Positions 14,998-25,183 are shown, counted from the stretch's first letter. The stretch: 50,258 bases of DNA from Fuerstiella sp. (GCA_022843805.1 JALHMY010000075.1:1-50258); one strand, 5' to 3'. A program made the numbers and translations. Notes: a model not told the origin generated them from the letters alone.

Positions 14998-15142
14998 ATG
15001 CTGATGCCATTCCAGTTGGCAGGGCGAGCGGTGTGGCGTCAGCCCACCGAGTGCGATTGTTTGCATTCGCCCTGCGACTCTGAACAATCGACCGGCGAAG
15101 CGAATTAAGTCAGAGCACTCAGCAAGGAGGGCAGACTGACAG

Positions 15143-16345
15143 TTATTCGCGGGAGGTTCCGCGGGCCGGGTTCTTCCAGACAAAAATGTCTTCCTCACGC
15201 AAACGCAGATAACTGTTGTAGCGAAGTTCAGAGATTAATCCCTGAGCGACGGCTGCGCGGACTCCACATTCATTTTCATGAATATGGCTGCAGTTGGGGA
15301 AGCGGCAGTACGCGATGAACGGGCGGAACTCAATGAAGTAGCCATCGATTTCTTCGACTGCAATATCCCAGAGTTCAAACTGCCGAATGCCGGGAGTGTC
15401 AGCCACCCATCCCCCGAATGACAGTGGCACCAGCCGGGAACGACGAGTCGTGTGAGTTCCTTTCCGGCTCCAGTCACTCACATCGGCCGTCTGAAGTTTC
15501 AGGCCCGAATCAACCTGATTGAGCAAAGACGACTTGCCAACTCCGCTTTGTCCGCTGACCGCCGTCTGGCGACCAGCAAGGCAGCTTCTGAGCTGGCTGA
15601 TGCCACGTCCGTCGCGGTTACTCGTCAGCACGACATGATATCCGATCCGGCCGTAAGCTCGAACAGATTCCTGCAGGATCACCGGGTCCACCAGGTCAAT
15701 CTTATTAATACAGATCAGCGGACTGATTTCGTGCCGCTCGGCACTTACGAGGTATCGGTCCACAAGCTGAGGTTTGAATTCCGGGTCAGCGGCAGAGACC
15801 ACGATCAGCACCTGATCAATATTGGCGACCAGCACATGTTCTCTTCCCTGACTGCCCCGTGACAGCACTCCATGGCGAGGTTCAACACGTTCGATCACAC
15901 CCTGATGAGCATCACCTTCGCGTCGAACCATGACGCGGTCGCCTGTAACAACCGCATTTCGACTGTCACGAGCCAGAGAACGCAGGACTCCGCGAATGGT
16001 GCATTCCAGTTCGAGACCGCTGTCGGTGCGCACATTGCAGTTCAGACCAATAAAACTGACGACACGTCCCGGCAGGCACACATCTTCATCGACGCTGCGC
16101 AGAAGTTGTTCGCCATCATGACTTTCCACTCCCACGACCGTCCTTCGGCGTGAAAGATAATTTCGCGAAGTCACGCGTTCCGACTGTTCCGCGTCCTCTG
16201 CCGATTCCTGATCGTTCAGCAGTTCATGCGTCAGGTTCTGTGGTCTTGCCTTACCCTGACGGTTTTTCCGCAGATCGACACGTACTTTGCGAGCATTGGG
16301 ATCAGGCTTGCCCTGGCTTTTTCCTTTGTTTCCTTTTGCCGCCAT
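15143..16345 (-). CDS. rsgA: Ribosome small-subunit-dependent GTPase A
   Basis: A 400-residue circularly permuted GTPase that helps late 30S maturation. The OB domain is followed by G4 NKID (about 214-217), then G1 GQSGVGKSS (265-273), then G3 DTPG (316-319); this permuted order is diagnostic. The C-terminal zinc site YCRFPNCSHIHENECG supplies three Cys and a His. The ATG at 16345 opens a lysine-rich N-terminal extension. The frame is open upstream to 16441 but that part looks unlike the family. The N-terminal extension of about 90 residues is longer than in the E. coli protein. Convergent with the sugar isomerase gene. Confidence 0.92.
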   Translation of the reverse strand: MAAKGNKGKSQGKPDPNARKVRVDLRKNRQGKARPQNLTHELLNDQESAEDAEQSERVTSRNYLSRRRTVVGVESHDGEQLLRSVDEDVCLPGRVVSFIGLNCNVRTDSGLELECTIRGVLRSLARDSRNAVVTGDRVMVRREGDAHQGVIERVEPRHGVLSRGSQGREHVLVANIDQVLIVVSAADPEFKPQLVDRYLVSAERHEISPLICINKIDLVDPVILQESVRAYGRIGYHVVLTSNRDGRGISQLRSCLAGRQTAVSGQSGVGKSSLLNQVDSGLKLQTADVSDWSRKGTHTTRRSRLVPLSFGGWVADTPGIRQFELWDIAVEEIDGYFIEFRPFIAYCRFPNCSHIHENECGVRAAVAQGLISELRYNSYLRLREEDIFVWKNPARGTSRE

Positions 16346-16752
16346 GCGTGCTTCGACCGTTTCCTGTGGGACAATCAACTGTGCAACGTCGCTTACCGTC
16401 ACGAGATTAACATTTGAACGGCACGTTAGCCATATCGACACATCATTGTTTTAGCCGGTTCGCGAGATGGAGCAGCTGTGTTGATCGGGAGAAGATGAAG
16501 CCCACGTCCGGAAAAGCACGCAACAGGTGAACAGCAGCGACAACCATGTGTGAAATCGCTGAGGTTCACGACAAATCTGCAGCCACAGCAGCTTGAATCG
16601 CGGTAGTCGCTCCATATACTCCGGAACGTTTCAGGGTTCACCGGGTGGTTTTTCGCTGCGGACTATCGATTCGCTGCGGATAGTTTTCGCTGACTGGCGA
16701 TGAGCTCGGATGAATCGAATCTTCAGCAAATCAGCATCGAGGGTTTTAAAAC
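16346..16752. other. Divergent intergenic region, rsgA / peroxiredoxin
   Basis: No supported gene. It must hold promoters for rsgA (leftwards) and the peroxiredoxin (rightwards). A direct repeat, TTTTCGCTG, occurs near 16650 and 16684, with ATTCGCTGCGGA nearby. Nothing else stands out. Confidence 0.4.
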
Positions 16753-17301
16753 ATGAGTGTTCGAATTGGGCAAACCGCACCAGGACTTGACCTTGCTCTT
16801 CAGGCGTATGACCGCACAAAAGATGGATCTGATCATCAGTTCAAGGACCTGAAGCTGGCTGATTTTAAGGGCAAATGGGTTTGTCTGTTCTTTTATCCGC
16901 TCGACTTTACATTTGTCTGTCCGACAGAACTTGTTGCATTTAACAATGCACTTGGAGAGTTTGGGGATCGGGAGACCGTAGTTCTGACAGCAAGTACTGA
17001 CAGTGTCTTTTCTCACAAGGGCTGGTGCGATTCACATGCCGATCTGGCAAAGCTCAAGTACCTGATGATCGGGGACACCAATCAGAAGCTGTCGCAGGCT
17101 TACGATGTTCTTGACGACAGCAAGGGCATCGCGTACCGAGGTGTTTACCTGATTGATCCGGCCGGAGTTCTTCGGTGGCTGGCCGTTCATGACCTTGGTG
17201 TGGGCCGAAATGTGGATGAAGTCCTTCGAGTTCTCGATGCTCTTCAGACAGATAAGCTTTGCCCCTGCAATTGGAAAAAGGGCGAAGAGACTTTGAATTA
17301 G
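16753..17301 (+). CDS. Typical 2-Cys peroxiredoxin (AhpC/TSA family)
   Basis: A 182-residue thiol peroxidase. The peroxidatic motif YPLDFTFVCPTE places Cys56, with Thr and the Arg-containing helix expected in this family. The C-terminal CPCNWKKGEETL supplies the resolving cysteine region (Cys170/Cys172). It reduces hydrogen peroxide and organic peroxides in the cytoplasm, recycled by thioredoxin or AhpF-type partners that are not in this window. The TAG stop (17299-17301) is provided by the left end of dispersed repeat copy 3. Single gene, transcribed away from rsgA. Confidence 0.92.
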   Translation: MSVRIGQTAPGLDLALQAYDRTKDGSDHQFKDLKLADFKGKWVCLFFYPLDFTFVCPTELVAFNNALGEFGDRETVVLTASTDSVFSHKGWCDSHADLAKLKYLMIGDTNQKLSQAYDVLDDSKGIAYRGVYLIDPAGVLRWLAVHDLGVGRNVDEVLRVLDALQTDKLCPCNWKKGEETLN

Positions 17302-17417
17302 TGCGTTGTCAGGCGTTGAATTTCGGGTAGTGGACCTTGCTAAAGGTCCGGCAGCAAGGGGATCTTTAGCAAGATCCACTACCGCAAACCTGAACTCTTT
17401 ATCCTGACGGAGCACTG
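17299..17417. repeat. Dispersed palindromic repeat, copy 3
   Basis: A 119-base element. The left end is TA-GTGCGTTGTCAGG and the right end CCTGACGGAGCAC-TG. The inner hairpins are GGACCTT-GCTA-AAGGTCC (17332-17349) and GGATCTT-TAGC-AAGATCC (17360-17377), which can also pair with each other as outer arms GTAGTGG/CCACTAC. The first TAG is the peroxiredoxin stop codon. Confidence 0.88.
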
Positions 17418-17558
17418 GATTTGAGATGTCCGGACGGCTCAGGAGTCGTTGGGTAATGGCGAAACGGAGTTATCGTGTGCTGCCATCCGAGTTTCTCGAC
17501 AATGTCTGCAGTTGCGATTTCGGGCGACCGGGCAGACAGATGCGTTGAATGATTCACA

Positions 17559-17592
17559 AAGAACCCTGGCAGCGACTTGCCAGGGTTCTTTT
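17559..17592 (+). terminator. Intrinsic terminator
   Basis: AAGAACCCTGGCA (17559-17571), loop of six, TGCCAGGGTTCTT (17578-17590), then TT. A perfect 13-bp stem downstream of the peroxiredoxin and its repeat. Confidence 0.8.
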
Positions 17593-18044
17593 CTGACGCG
17601 CGCGAATGAGTGTGAACGCAAATATACACCATGATTGATCGTGAGCGTAATAAAAAACTCCCTCGGGTGTTGTCTTGTCCCATTTCCTTCTCACACCTAG
17701 AATTCGGTACGCAATTCGCTTCATACAGAAATCGCGGGTGTATGATGGCAGATCGCTGTCAGAGTGGCGGTCGAAGCGCAAGAATAGAGGATGTACCGGT
17801 TATAGGGAGGTCAATACCGTCATTCCGTTCGGGTCCTGGAAGATCGCCGGCAAAAACCGAAACGAAAGAATGGAGTTCAGAGTGGCAGAACACTGCCGCA
17901 GGGAATTTTCGGAAAAATCAGTTTTTCACCGCTACAGTTGCTCGTTGTGTTCTGCGCTGTGGCCGTGCTGAGGCCAATGGGTGGCTTCACTGGGTTCACT
18001 GAATATTACGTCCACATCTGGTGGAGAAACGAAGAGGAAGTCGA
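17593..18044. other. clpC upstream region
   Basis: About 450 bases without a supported gene. I find no CIRCE or CtsR-type operator. The length suggests a promoter plus a long leader for clpC. Confidence 0.4.
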
Positions 18045-20576
18045 ATGTACGAACGCTTCACTGATCGTGCTCGAAAGGTTATGCAGCTGGCAAACCAGGA
18101 AGCACAGCGATTCAATCACGAATATATTGGGACAGAACACATTCTGCTGGGTCTGGTCAAGGAAGGTTCAGGCGTTGCAGCCAATGTGCTGAAGAATCTG
18201 GATGTGGATCTGCGAAAGATCCGCATTGAGGTGGAGAAGATTGTCCAGACGGGCCCGGATATGGTGACGATGGGGAAACTTCCCCAGACGCCGCGAGCAA
18301 AAAAGGTGATCGAATATGCGATGGATGAAGCTCGCAATCTGAACCACAACTACGTTGGGACGGAGCATTTGCTGCTTGGGCTTTTGCGTGAGCAGGAAGG
18401 TGTGGCCGCTCAGGTTCTGATGAATCTTGGGATGAAGCTTGAGGACGTGCGTGACGAGGTTCTGAATCTGCTCGGGCATGGCATGGAAGCAGCCGAGTCC
18501 GGATCGGAAGAGCGTGCCGGAACTCCGGGGGCGCAGAAGGGAAATTCTCGCAGCAAGACTCCGGCGCTGGACAGTTTTGGTCGTGACCTGACGGAACTGG
18601 CTCGTCAGAAGAAGCTGGATCCGGTGATTGGCCGCGAAAGGGAGATTGAGCGAGTCATCCAGATTCTGTGTCGTCGTCAGAAGAATAATCCTGTACTTCT
18701 TGGGGAAGCCGGAGTCGGTAAAACGGCGATTGTCGAAGGCTTTGCCCAGATGGTGGTCGACGGGACCGTTCCCGACATTCTTGCTGATCGTCGGATCATT
18801 GTTCTTGACCTGGCCATGATGGTGGCAGGCACGAAGTATCGCGGTCAGTTTGAAGAGCGTATTAAAGCGGTGATGAACGAAGTTCGTCGAGCTCGAAATA
18901 CGATTCTATTCATTGACGAGTTGCATACGCTGGTTGGAGCCGGTGGTGCCGAGGGAGCGATTGACGCCTCCAACGTGCTGAAGCCTGCTCTGAGCCGAGG
19001 CGAACTGCAGTGTATCGGTGCCACAACGCTGGATGAGTACCGCAAGTACATCGAAAAAGACGGAGCTCTGGAACGTCGATTCCAGACGGTGCTCGTGGAA
19101 CCACCTTCTCCGCAGCAGGCCGTTGAGATTCTCAAGGGGCTTCGCGACCGATACGAAGAACATCACCGGGTGCAGATCACGGATGATGCGCTGGAAACCG
19201 CTGTTGAAATGTCATCTCGTTACATCACTGCCCGATGTCTGCCTGACAAGGCAATCGATGTGATTGACGAAGCTGGTGCACGTGTGCGACTGAAGTCGAT
19301 GGTACGTCCGCCGGATTTGAAGGAACTGGAAGAAGAGATTCAGCGGCTGAATCAGGCCAAAGAGGACGCGGTCGCCGAGCAGAAGTTTGAAAAGGCCGCT
19401 TCGTTTCGTGATCAGGCTGACAAGCTGCGTCGTAAAAAGGACCAGCTGACCGAAGAATGGCGTGAGAAATCGCGTCAGACAGATGGTGTTGTGGATGCTG
19501 AAATCGTGGCGGAAGTCGTCGCCAAGATGACAGGCATTCCGCTGACTCGTCTGTCGAGTGAAGATGCGGTTCGATTGCTGCAAATGGAGCAGGAGCTTCA
19601 CAAGCGAGTGATCAGCCAGGAAGAAGCGATTAAGCAGGTGTGTCGAGCTGTTCGTCGCAGCCGCAGCGGACTGAAGGACCCGAAGCGTCCGACGGGCGCA
19701 TTTTTGTTCTCAGGACCAACCGGGGTTGGTAAAACTCTGTTGGCAAAAACGCTGGCGGAGTTCATGTTCGGAGACGAAGATTCTCTGATTCAGATCGACA
19801 TGTCTGAATACATGGAGAAGCACAACGTCAGTCGTCTGATTGGTGCTCCTCCAGGTTACGTGGGATACGAAGAAGGCGGGCAGCTGACCGAGAAGATTCG
19901 TCGGCGTCCTTATGCCGTGGTGTTGCTGGACGAAATTGAAAAAGCACATCCGGACGTCTTCAACATGCTGCTGCAGATTATGGAAGAAGGACACCTGACG
20001 GACAGTTTCGGCCGTCGAGTCGACTTCAAGAACGTGATCCTGATCATGACGACCAATGCCGGAGCCAGCAAGATGGCACATGGCGGGAACATGGGTCTGC
20101 ATACGCTTCGTGAAAAGGACAATGAACGAACGTATGAGGAAATGAAAACGAATCTGATGCATGAATTGCAGCGTCAGTTCAAGCCCGAGTTTCTTGGGCG
20201 TCTGGATGAAGTCGTGGTCTTCCGTAAACTGGCTCGACCAGAACTGATGCAGATTGTGGATATCGAACTGAAGAAGGTGTACGACCGGTTGAAGGAACGC
20301 GGCAAACGACTGGAACTCAGTGATGAAGCTCGTGGCTTTATCATCGACAAGGGCGAAGCGGACGACGGCCTGGATTATGGTGCTCGTCCACTGCGTCGCA
20401 GCGTTGAGCGTTTCATTGAGGATCCTTTGTCAGAAGAAATCCTTCGTGGAACATTTGACGGCCAGAACGTGATCAAAGTCAGCGTTGCGGAAGTTGGTGA
20501 TCAGAAACAGCTGAACTTCCACGGTGCAATCGAAGACGCACCAGCTACGGAAGCGGCCGTCGCTGCAGCCGAATAG
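18045..20576 (+). CDS. clpC: ATP-dependent Clp protease ATPase subunit ClpC
   Basis: An 843-residue Hsp100 unfoldase that feeds substrates to ClpP. The ATG at 18045 follows GAGGAAG and gives the standard start [20 protein letters not shown]. Two Clp-N repeats (about 1-145) carry GTEHILLGL and [12 protein letters not shown]1 has Walker [10 protein letters not shown] (220-228) and Walker [15 protein letters not shown]-type coiled segment lies near 425-470 ([20 protein letters not shown]). AAA2 has Walker [10 protein letters not shown] (556-564) and Walker [11 protein letters not shown]. The C-terminal D2-small domain ends [20 protein letters not shown]. Monocistronic, followed by two strong hairpins. 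Confidence 0.96.
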   Translation: MYERFTDRARKVMQLANQEAQRFNHEYIGTEHILLGLVKEGSGVAANVLKNLDVDLRKIRIEVEKIVQTGPDMVTMGKLPQTPRAKKVIEYAMDEARNLNHNYVGTEHLLLGLLREQEGVAAQVLMNLGMKLEDVRDEVLNLLGHGMEAAESGSEERAGTPGAQKGNSRSKTPALDSFGRDLTELARQKKLDPVIGREREIERVIQILCRRQKNNPVLLGEAGVGKTAIVEGFAQMVVDGTVPDILADRRIIVLDLAMMVAGTKYRGQFEERIKAVMNEVRRARNTILFIDELHTLVGAGGAEGAIDASNVLKPALSRGELQCIGATTLDEYRKYIEKDGALERRFQTVLVEPPSPQQAVEILKGLRDRYEEHHRVQITDDALETAVEMSSRYITARCLPDKAIDVIDEAGARVRLKSMVRPPDLKELEEEIQRLNQAKEDAVAEQKFEKAASFRDQADKLRRKKDQLTEEWREKSRQTDGVVDAEIVAEVVAKMTGIPLTRLSSEDAVRLLQMEQELHKRVISQEEAIKQVCRAVRRSRSGLKDPKRPTGAFLFSGPTGVGKTLLAKTLAEFMFGDEDSLIQIDMSEYMEKHNVSRLIGAPPGYVGYEEGGQLTEKIRRRPYAVVLLDEIEKAHPDVFNMLLQIMEEGHLTDSFGRRVDFKNVILIMTTNAGASKMAHGGNMGLHTLREKDNERTYEEMKTNLMHELQRQFKPEFLGRLDEVVVFRKLARPELMQIVDIELKKVYDRLKERGKRLELSDEARGFIIDKGEADDGLDYGARPLRRSVERFIEDPLSEEILRGTFDGQNVIKVSVAEVGDQKQLNFHGAIEDAPATEAAVAAAE

Positions 20577-20585
20577 TTGAACCAT

Positions 20586-20619
20586 TCAGAAGCAGTCAGT
20601 TTTCACTGACTGCTTCTGA
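20586..20619 (+). other. Perfect 15-bp hairpin after clpC
   Basis: TCAGAAGCAGTCAGT, loop of four, ACTGACTGCTTCTGA. No T-run follows. It is the first of two tandem hairpins and may stabilise the clpC 3' end. Confidence 0.7.
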
Positions 20620-20628
20620 AACTATCCT

Positions 20629-20670
20629 GAACGCCCTGCATACTTTCTGGTATGCAGGGCGTTCTTTTTT
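20629..20670 (+). terminator. Intrinsic terminator of clpC
   Basis: GAACGCCCTGCATAC (20629-20643), loop of six, GTATGCAGGGCGTTC (20650-20664), then six T. Confidence 0.92.
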
Positions 20671-20749
20671 ATAATCCGTTGCGTGGCGGGCTCAGACGGG
20701 AGCCTGCAGTTTACGGTTGAGTGGCTGATAACAAGAGGTAAATCGAAAG

Positions 20750-20959
20750 ATGACAGGCTATACCGTCCATACCGGCGCTTCCAAAAAGTTCGTGAGTGGC
20801 TGGGATCGAGTGTTCGGCGCGGAGCCCGAACCGAGTTCCTCAAAGACCGCAGCGGCAGGTAAAAAACAAAAAGGCAAAGCCGGAAACTCTGCCAAAGGTG
20901 AAAAGCAATCCAAAGCCGGAAAGCCATCCAAAAAGGAAAAGAAGGGAAAGAAGAAATAG
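20750..20959 (+). CDS. Small lysine-rich conserved planctomycete-type protein
   Basis: A 69-residue protein. The first 25 residues (YTVHTGASKKFVSGWDRVFG) look folded and conserved; the rest is a Lys/Gly/Ser tail that is surely disordered. AAGAGG precedes the ATG. Small proteins with this YTVHTGxxKKFxxxWDxxF start are, to my recollection, common in planctomycetes, but I know of no assigned function. The very basic tail suggests nucleic-acid or ribosome contact. It stands alone between clpC and the aminotransferase gene. Confidence 0.75.
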   Translation: MTGYTVHTGASKKFVSGWDRVFGAEPEPSSSKTAAAGKKQKGKAGNSAKGEKQSKAGKPSKKEKKGKKK

Positions 20960-21059
20960 ACAGGTGTTTGTCAGCTATGGTGCGGGAGCCGTCCGTTGAA
21001 TTCGGTGCATCCTTGAAACTGGAAGTGAAAATCGTAACACCATTCGGGAATGGCAAAGC

Positions 21060-22235
21060 ATGGACAGGCTGAAGCCGAACACGATTGAACCTCTTTCGGA
21101 TGTGACGCAGCTGCGTTCACTGATGCCCGTAAGTCAGCAGTACATTTATCTGGACCATGCGGCCGTCTCTCCACTTCCAGGCCCAACTGCAGATGCCATT
21201 CAGCACTGGGCATCCGACATGCGGGATCATGGTGTTCGTCACTGGCAGCAATGGAGGGATCGCATTGAACAGGTACGAAATCTGGCAGCAAAACTGCTGA
21301 ACTGTCAGCCGCAGGAAGCGGCGGTCATTCGGAATACGACTGAAGGAATTTCGCTGATTGCCGAAGGCTGGAGGTGGCGGCCCGGCGACAGTGTTGTTGT
21401 CGCTGGTTGCGAGTTCCCCAGCAATCTGTATCCATGGCTGAACCTTCGAGAGCAGGGTGTGGAAGTCCGGATCGCGGCTGCAAATTCCTCAATGGACAAT
21501 GATACCTATTGTTCGGCGCTGGCAGACGTATGCAGTTCGACGACACGAATCATCGCCACCAGTTTCGTGGACTATGCCACTGGGCGAAGACGAGATCTGT
21601 CGATGCTGGCAGATCTCGCTCGCAAACATGGAGCTCGACTGTTTGTCGATGCGATTCAGGGTCTGGGGGTGCTGCCACTGGATGCCAGCGCCTCGCAGAT
21701 TGACTTCCTTGCAGCTGATGGTCATAAGTGGCTGCTTGGACCTGAAGGAGCCGGCATTCTTTATATCCGGGAAGACTGTCTTCCTGAGCTTCGCATGGTC
21801 GGACCCGGCTGGAACAGTGTGGCACACGCGGGAGATTTTTCGAATCGTGAACTCATACTAAAGCCAGTGGCCAGCCGGTATGAGGCGGGCACTTACAACA
21901 TGGCTGCATGTGCGGGACTGCATGCGAGTCTCACGTTGCTCTCGAAACTGTCGCCGCCTGAGATTGAAAGGGCGATCTTAGTCGTTCGGAACGAGTTCCT
22001 TCAGGCGGGATGTGCTGCCGGACTGGAAACCGATCTGATACCCGAATCTGAAGCGTCCGGCATCATTTCATTTCAATCGAATCGAAGCCCCGCGAGAAAG
22101 CTCTTCAAGCTGCTTCGGGAACAGGGAATTCTAACGAACGTTCGTGATGGACGATTGCGAATCAGTCCCCATCTCTATAACACTGCGGATGAAGCTCGCC
22201 AGTTCGGCGATGCTGTCAGGTGTATGACAGGTTAG
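21060..22235 (+). CDS. Class V aminotransferase-fold PLP enzyme
   Basis: A 391-residue fold-type I PLP protein related to cysteine desulfurases and kynureninase/isopenicillin-N epimerase. The start segment is YLDHAAVSPLPGPT. NTTEGISLIAEGW binds the PLP phosphate, VDAIQGLGVLPLD carries the PLP-ring Asp197 and Gln200, and DGHKWLLGPEG supplies the Schiff-base Lys223. YEAGTYNMAACAGLHASL is the subunit-contact motif. The active-site cysteine loop of true desulfurases (RxGHHC) is not seen near the C-terminus, so a desulfurase role is doubtful. Substrate unknown. No operon partner. Confidence 0.88.
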   Translation: MDRLKPNTIEPLSDVTQLRSLMPVSQQYIYLDHAAVSPLPGPTADAIQHWASDMRDHGVRHWQQWRDRIEQVRNLAAKLLNCQPQEAAVIRNTTEGISLIAEGWRWRPGDSVVVAGCEFPSNLYPWLNLREQGVEVRIAAANSSMDNDTYCSALADVCSSTTRIIATSFVDYATGRRRDLSMLADLARKHGARLFVDAIQGLGVLPLDASASQIDFLAADGHKWLLGPEGAGILYIREDCLPELRMVGPGWNSVAHAGDFSNRELILKPVASRYEAGTYNMAACAGLHASLTLLSKLSPPEIERAILVVRNEFLQAGCAAGLETDLIPESEASGIISFQSNRSPARKLFKLLREQGILTNVRDGRLRISPHLYNTADEARQFGDAVRCMTG

Positions 22236-22269
22236 ATGTATTTGTCAACAATTTGCTGAGTCAGCCCGC

Positions 22270-23382
22270 ATGAACAACAGCTTATCCGTGACTGATCGAA
22301 TTGCCTCACGCCGGGTGCTGATCATTTTTTCTGTGGCGATAACGCACCTGATGATGGCCGCAACAGAAGTTTCCGCGCAGGAACGGCTTGTGCAAAACGA
22401 CCGCGAACTGAGAGAGGCACTTCGTTCACTGACATCAGGGATGACGCTGAAGATTGCCCCCGGTGAGTATTCAGGAGGAAACACGGTTCAGGGAATTTCG
22501 GGGCTGACCGTTGAAGCGCAGGATCCGAACAGGCCACCGCATTTCAGAGGTGGCAATGCGGCCTGGCAGTTCTCTCGGTGCGACGGATTGACTCTAAGAT
22601 ACCTTCGAATCAGTGGCCAGCAGCGAAACGGAATCAATATTGATGACGGAGGTGAACTGGATCGCCCGGTCGCTGATGTAACTTTGGAACACATTGAGAT
22701 TTCGGATATTGGCCCGCGAGGAAATCATGACGCGATCAAGGGATCCGGTCTGCGGCGGTTTAAGATGCGAAACTGCATATTGAATGGCTGGGCGGGACAG
22801 GGGATCGACCTTGTTGGCTGTCACATGGGGCTGATTTCTGAATGTGAGCTGACTGGGAAGGCGGGATTCTCTGCCAGCGCCGGTATTCAGTTAAAGGGAG
22901 GCAGCTCAGAGATTACGGTCGAAAAATGTCGTTTCAGAAATGCAGGTGAAAGACCAGTCAACGTGGGTGGGTCGACCGGTCTGGCGTACTTTCGGCCCCA
23001 GGGGGCCAAATATGAGGCTCAGGCGATTACTGTCACCAATAACATCATCGAAGGTTCTTTAAGTGCCGCAGCATTTGTGGGAGTCGATGGGGCTGAGTTC
23101 AGCGGGAATACGATTCTTTTTCCGGAGAAGTGGATATTTCGCGTTTTGCAGGAAACGCGAGAGCCTGGCTTTGTGACATGCCGAAATGTGGTGATTCGAG
23201 ACAACCGGATTATCTTCCGGCGGTCACAGGTTCAAACCGAAGTGAACATCGGAAGTAACACTTCGCCGGAGTCTTTTCGCTTCGAAAATAATCGCTGGTT
23301 TGCCGAAGACAGACCTCAGTCATCGCGACCCAGTCTGCCATCCGAAGAAACTGATGGCGTCTATGGATCTGATCCGCGTTAA
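22270..23382 (+). CDS. Secreted right-handed parallel beta-helix protein
   Basis: A 370-residue protein with an N-terminal signal segment (VLIIFSVAITHLMMAATEVS, then AQE). Repeated beta-helix coils follow: LTLRYLRISGQQRNGINIDD, VTLEHIEISDIG, FKMRNCILNGWAGQGIDLVG, ISECELTGKAG and ITVEKCRFRNAG. This is the pectate-lyase/polysaccharide-lyase-like fold. Catalytic residues cannot be assigned. The ending is disordered, rich in Ser and Pro. It lies just upstream of a sulfatase gene in the same direction with a 58-base gap. A joint role in degrading sulfated polysaccharide is plausible. Confidence 0.82.
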   Translation: MNNSLSVTDRIASRRVLIIFSVAITHLMMAATEVSAQERLVQNDRELREALRSLTSGMTLKIAPGEYSGGNTVQGISGLTVEAQDPNRPPHFRGGNAAWQFSRCDGLTLRYLRISGQQRNGINIDDGGELDRPVADVTLEHIEISDIGPRGNHDAIKGSGLRRFKMRNCILNGWAGQGIDLVGCHMGLISECELTGKAGFSASAGIQLKGGSSEITVEKCRFRNAGERPVNVGGSTGLAYFRPQGAKYEAQAITVTNNIIEGSLSAAAFVGVDGAEFSGNTILFPEKWIFRVLQETREPGFVTCRNVVIRDNRIIFRRSQVQTEVNIGSNTSPESFRFENNRWFAEDRPQSSRPSLPSEETDGVYGSDPR

Positions 23383-23440
23383 TCCGCTGTTTTTATAGAT
23401 GATTGCGGCAGCTTCAGAATTTCTGATAAGGGCTCGACCG

Positions 23441-24970
23441 ATGTTTGCTCGTTTTCTATTTTGTGTTTCGGCACTGGTATTGTCGCTGAGATTCAATGCC
23501 GACATTCAGGCGGAGGTCGGCACGACACGGCGTCCGAACATCCTGTTCATTATTGCGGATGACCAGTCACCGTTTGATCTCAGAATCTATAATCCAAAGT
23601 CCGAGCTGGAGACGCCGGTTCTGGATCAGCTTGCAGCCGGGGGAATGGTGCTCGATGGTGCCTATCATATGGGGTCATTTGCCGGAGCCGTTTGTACGCC
23701 TTCGCGGCATATGATTATGAGTGGTCGGACGGTCTGGCATTTGCCGATTTCTCCCGATGCCAAAGCAAAGAATCTCTGCCCGCCGAAACTGGAGCAGCAA
23801 ACGATTCCGGCTGTATTTAATCGGGCAGGATACGACACCATGCGGACCTGTAAGCAGGGAAACAGTTACGAAGCGGCGAACAGGCTTTTTACGGTGCGGC
23901 ATGACGAAACAAAACGGGGAGACACTGACGAGACCGGCAGCGCATGGCATGCAGAGCAAGTGCTGGAGTATTTGCGGCAGCGTGATGCGGCGAGCGACAG
24001 AGATCCTTTTCTGATCTATTTCGGATTCTCCCATCCGCATGACACTCGTGATGGCAAAGTCGAATTGTTGCGCAAGTACGGGGCCGTTAATCATACCGAT
24101 CCCGGTGTTTTCCCACCCGAAAATCCTGCGGCGCCCGCACTGCCAGTCAATTACCTGCCAGCCCATCCGTTTCATCATGGGCATCCGGGATTACGCGACG
24201 AAGTTGCCGTTAGCGGTGTTTGGGAGAACCGGGATGAACGAACCATCCGAAACGAAGTGGGTCGGCAGTTCGCGTGCAGTGAGAACATTGATATCCAGAT
24301 CGGTCGCGTTCTTAAACAGCTTGAAACAATGAACGAGCTGGATAACACGCTGATTATTTATACGGCAGATCACGGTATGGCAATTGGACGTCATGGTCTG
24401 CAGGGCAAACAGAATCTGTATCAGCATACGTGGCGAGTGCCCTTTATTGCCAAAGGGCCAGGAATTCCTTCGGGGACGCGTGCCGAGGGAAATGTTTATC
24501 TGCTGGACATTCTTGCGACGCTGTGTGACGTGGCCGGAGTCGAGGTCCCGGAAACGAATGAGGGAATCAGCTTCAGGCCCGTGCTGGAAGGTCGTCAGCA
24601 GACCATCCGGGATGTTGTGTATGGAGTTTACAGTGGCGGCACGAAGCCCGGGCTTCGGTGCGTGAAGAAAGGTGACTGGAAGCTCATCAAATATGATGTG
24701 ATGGACGGAGCTGTCCGTGAGACTCAGCTGTTTAATCTGCGGGATAATCCCAATGAATTCCTGTCCGAACATCATGCGGATTCGGTAGTACAGCTGACCG
24801 GAGTAACGCCGCGGCAACACCAGACGAATCTTGCCGATCAGGTGGAATTTGCAGATAAACTGAAGGAGATGGAAGATTTGTTGCTGGCGGAGATGCGAGC
24901 ATTGCAGGATCCGTGGCGGCTCTGGAATCAGCCGGACGACGGACTTTCGAGGGAGCAGAGTCTGAAATGA
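23441..24970 (+). CDS. Secreted type I (formylglycine) sulfatase
   Basis: A 509-residue exported sulfatase. The ATG at 23441 is preferred to one at 23399 because AAGGG lies eight bases upstream and it opens a signal peptide (MFARFLFCVSALVLSLRFNA). Metal-site IIADDQS is followed by CTPSR with Cys85, the residue converted to formylglycine by the maturation enzyme. YTADHGMAIGRHGLQGKQNL gives the second Asp/His metal and substrate region. The C-terminal subdomain (VKKGDWKLIKYD, LFNLRDNPNE) is complete. It cleaves sulfate esters, probably from algal or mucin-type polysaccharides, consistent with planctomycete lifestyle. Same direction as the beta-helix gene. Confidence 0.93.
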   Translation: MFARFLFCVSALVLSLRFNADIQAEVGTTRRPNILFIIADDQSPFDLRIYNPKSELETPVLDQLAAGGMVLDGAYHMGSFAGAVCTPSRHMIMSGRTVWHLPISPDAKAKNLCPPKLEQQTIPAVFNRAGYDTMRTCKQGNSYEAANRLFTVRHDETKRGDTDETGSAWHAEQVLEYLRQRDAASDRDPFLIYFGFSHPHDTRDGKVELLRKYGAVNHTDPGVFPPENPAAPALPVNYLPAHPFHHGHPGLRDEVAVSGVWENRDERTIRNEVGRQFACSENIDIQIGRVLKQLETMNELDNTLIIYTADHGMAIGRHGLQGKQNLYQHTWRVPFIAKGPGIPSGTRAEGNVYLLDILATLCDVAGVEVPETNEGISFRPVLEGRQQTIRDVVYGVYSGGTKPGLRCVKKGDWKLIKYDVMDGAVRETQLFNLRDNPNEFLSEHHADSVVQLTGVTPRQHQTNLADQVEFADKLKEMEDLLLAEMRALQDPWRLWNQPDDGLSREQSLK

Positions 24971-25065
24971 CTTTCGGTTTTTAGAAGCAGACGCTGTTTT
25001 GTATACTGCTACTGGCAGTGGCATGCTGGCGGTAGTAGCGGCGCGATAAAGCGGCAGCGGCGCAC

Positions 25066-25183
25066 TAATGCTCTGTCAAGCTTTGAATTTCGGGTAGTGG
25101 ACCTTGCTAAAGGTCCTGTAGCGATGGGATCTTTGGCAAGATCCACTACATCAACCCGAACTCTTTGTCTTGACGGAGCACTA
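25066..25183. repeat. Dispersed palindromic repeat, copy 4
   Basis: A 118-base element. The left end is TA-ATGCTCTGTCAAG and the right end CTTGACGGAGCAC-TA, with TA at both borders. The inner hairpins GGACCTTGCTAAAGGTCC and GATCTTTGGCAAGATC match the family. It lies between the sulfatase and ybaB genes, 95 bases after the sulfatase stop, so it is not stop-codon associated. Confidence 0.88.

Noticed and set aside
15452-16153. Open frames on the plus strand across rsgA
   Set aside because: They are antisense shadows of a clear GTPase gene with all its motifs on the minus strand.
17559-17592. Operator for heat-shock control of clpC
   Set aside because: It is a stem followed by T residues and more than 450 bases from the start codon; it fits a terminator for the upstream gene.
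20622-21056. 144-codon open frame on the minus strand over the lysine-rich small gene
   Set aside because: Its Phe/Arg/Ser-rich sequence is the reverse reading of a lysine-rich gene and a terminator; no start signal.
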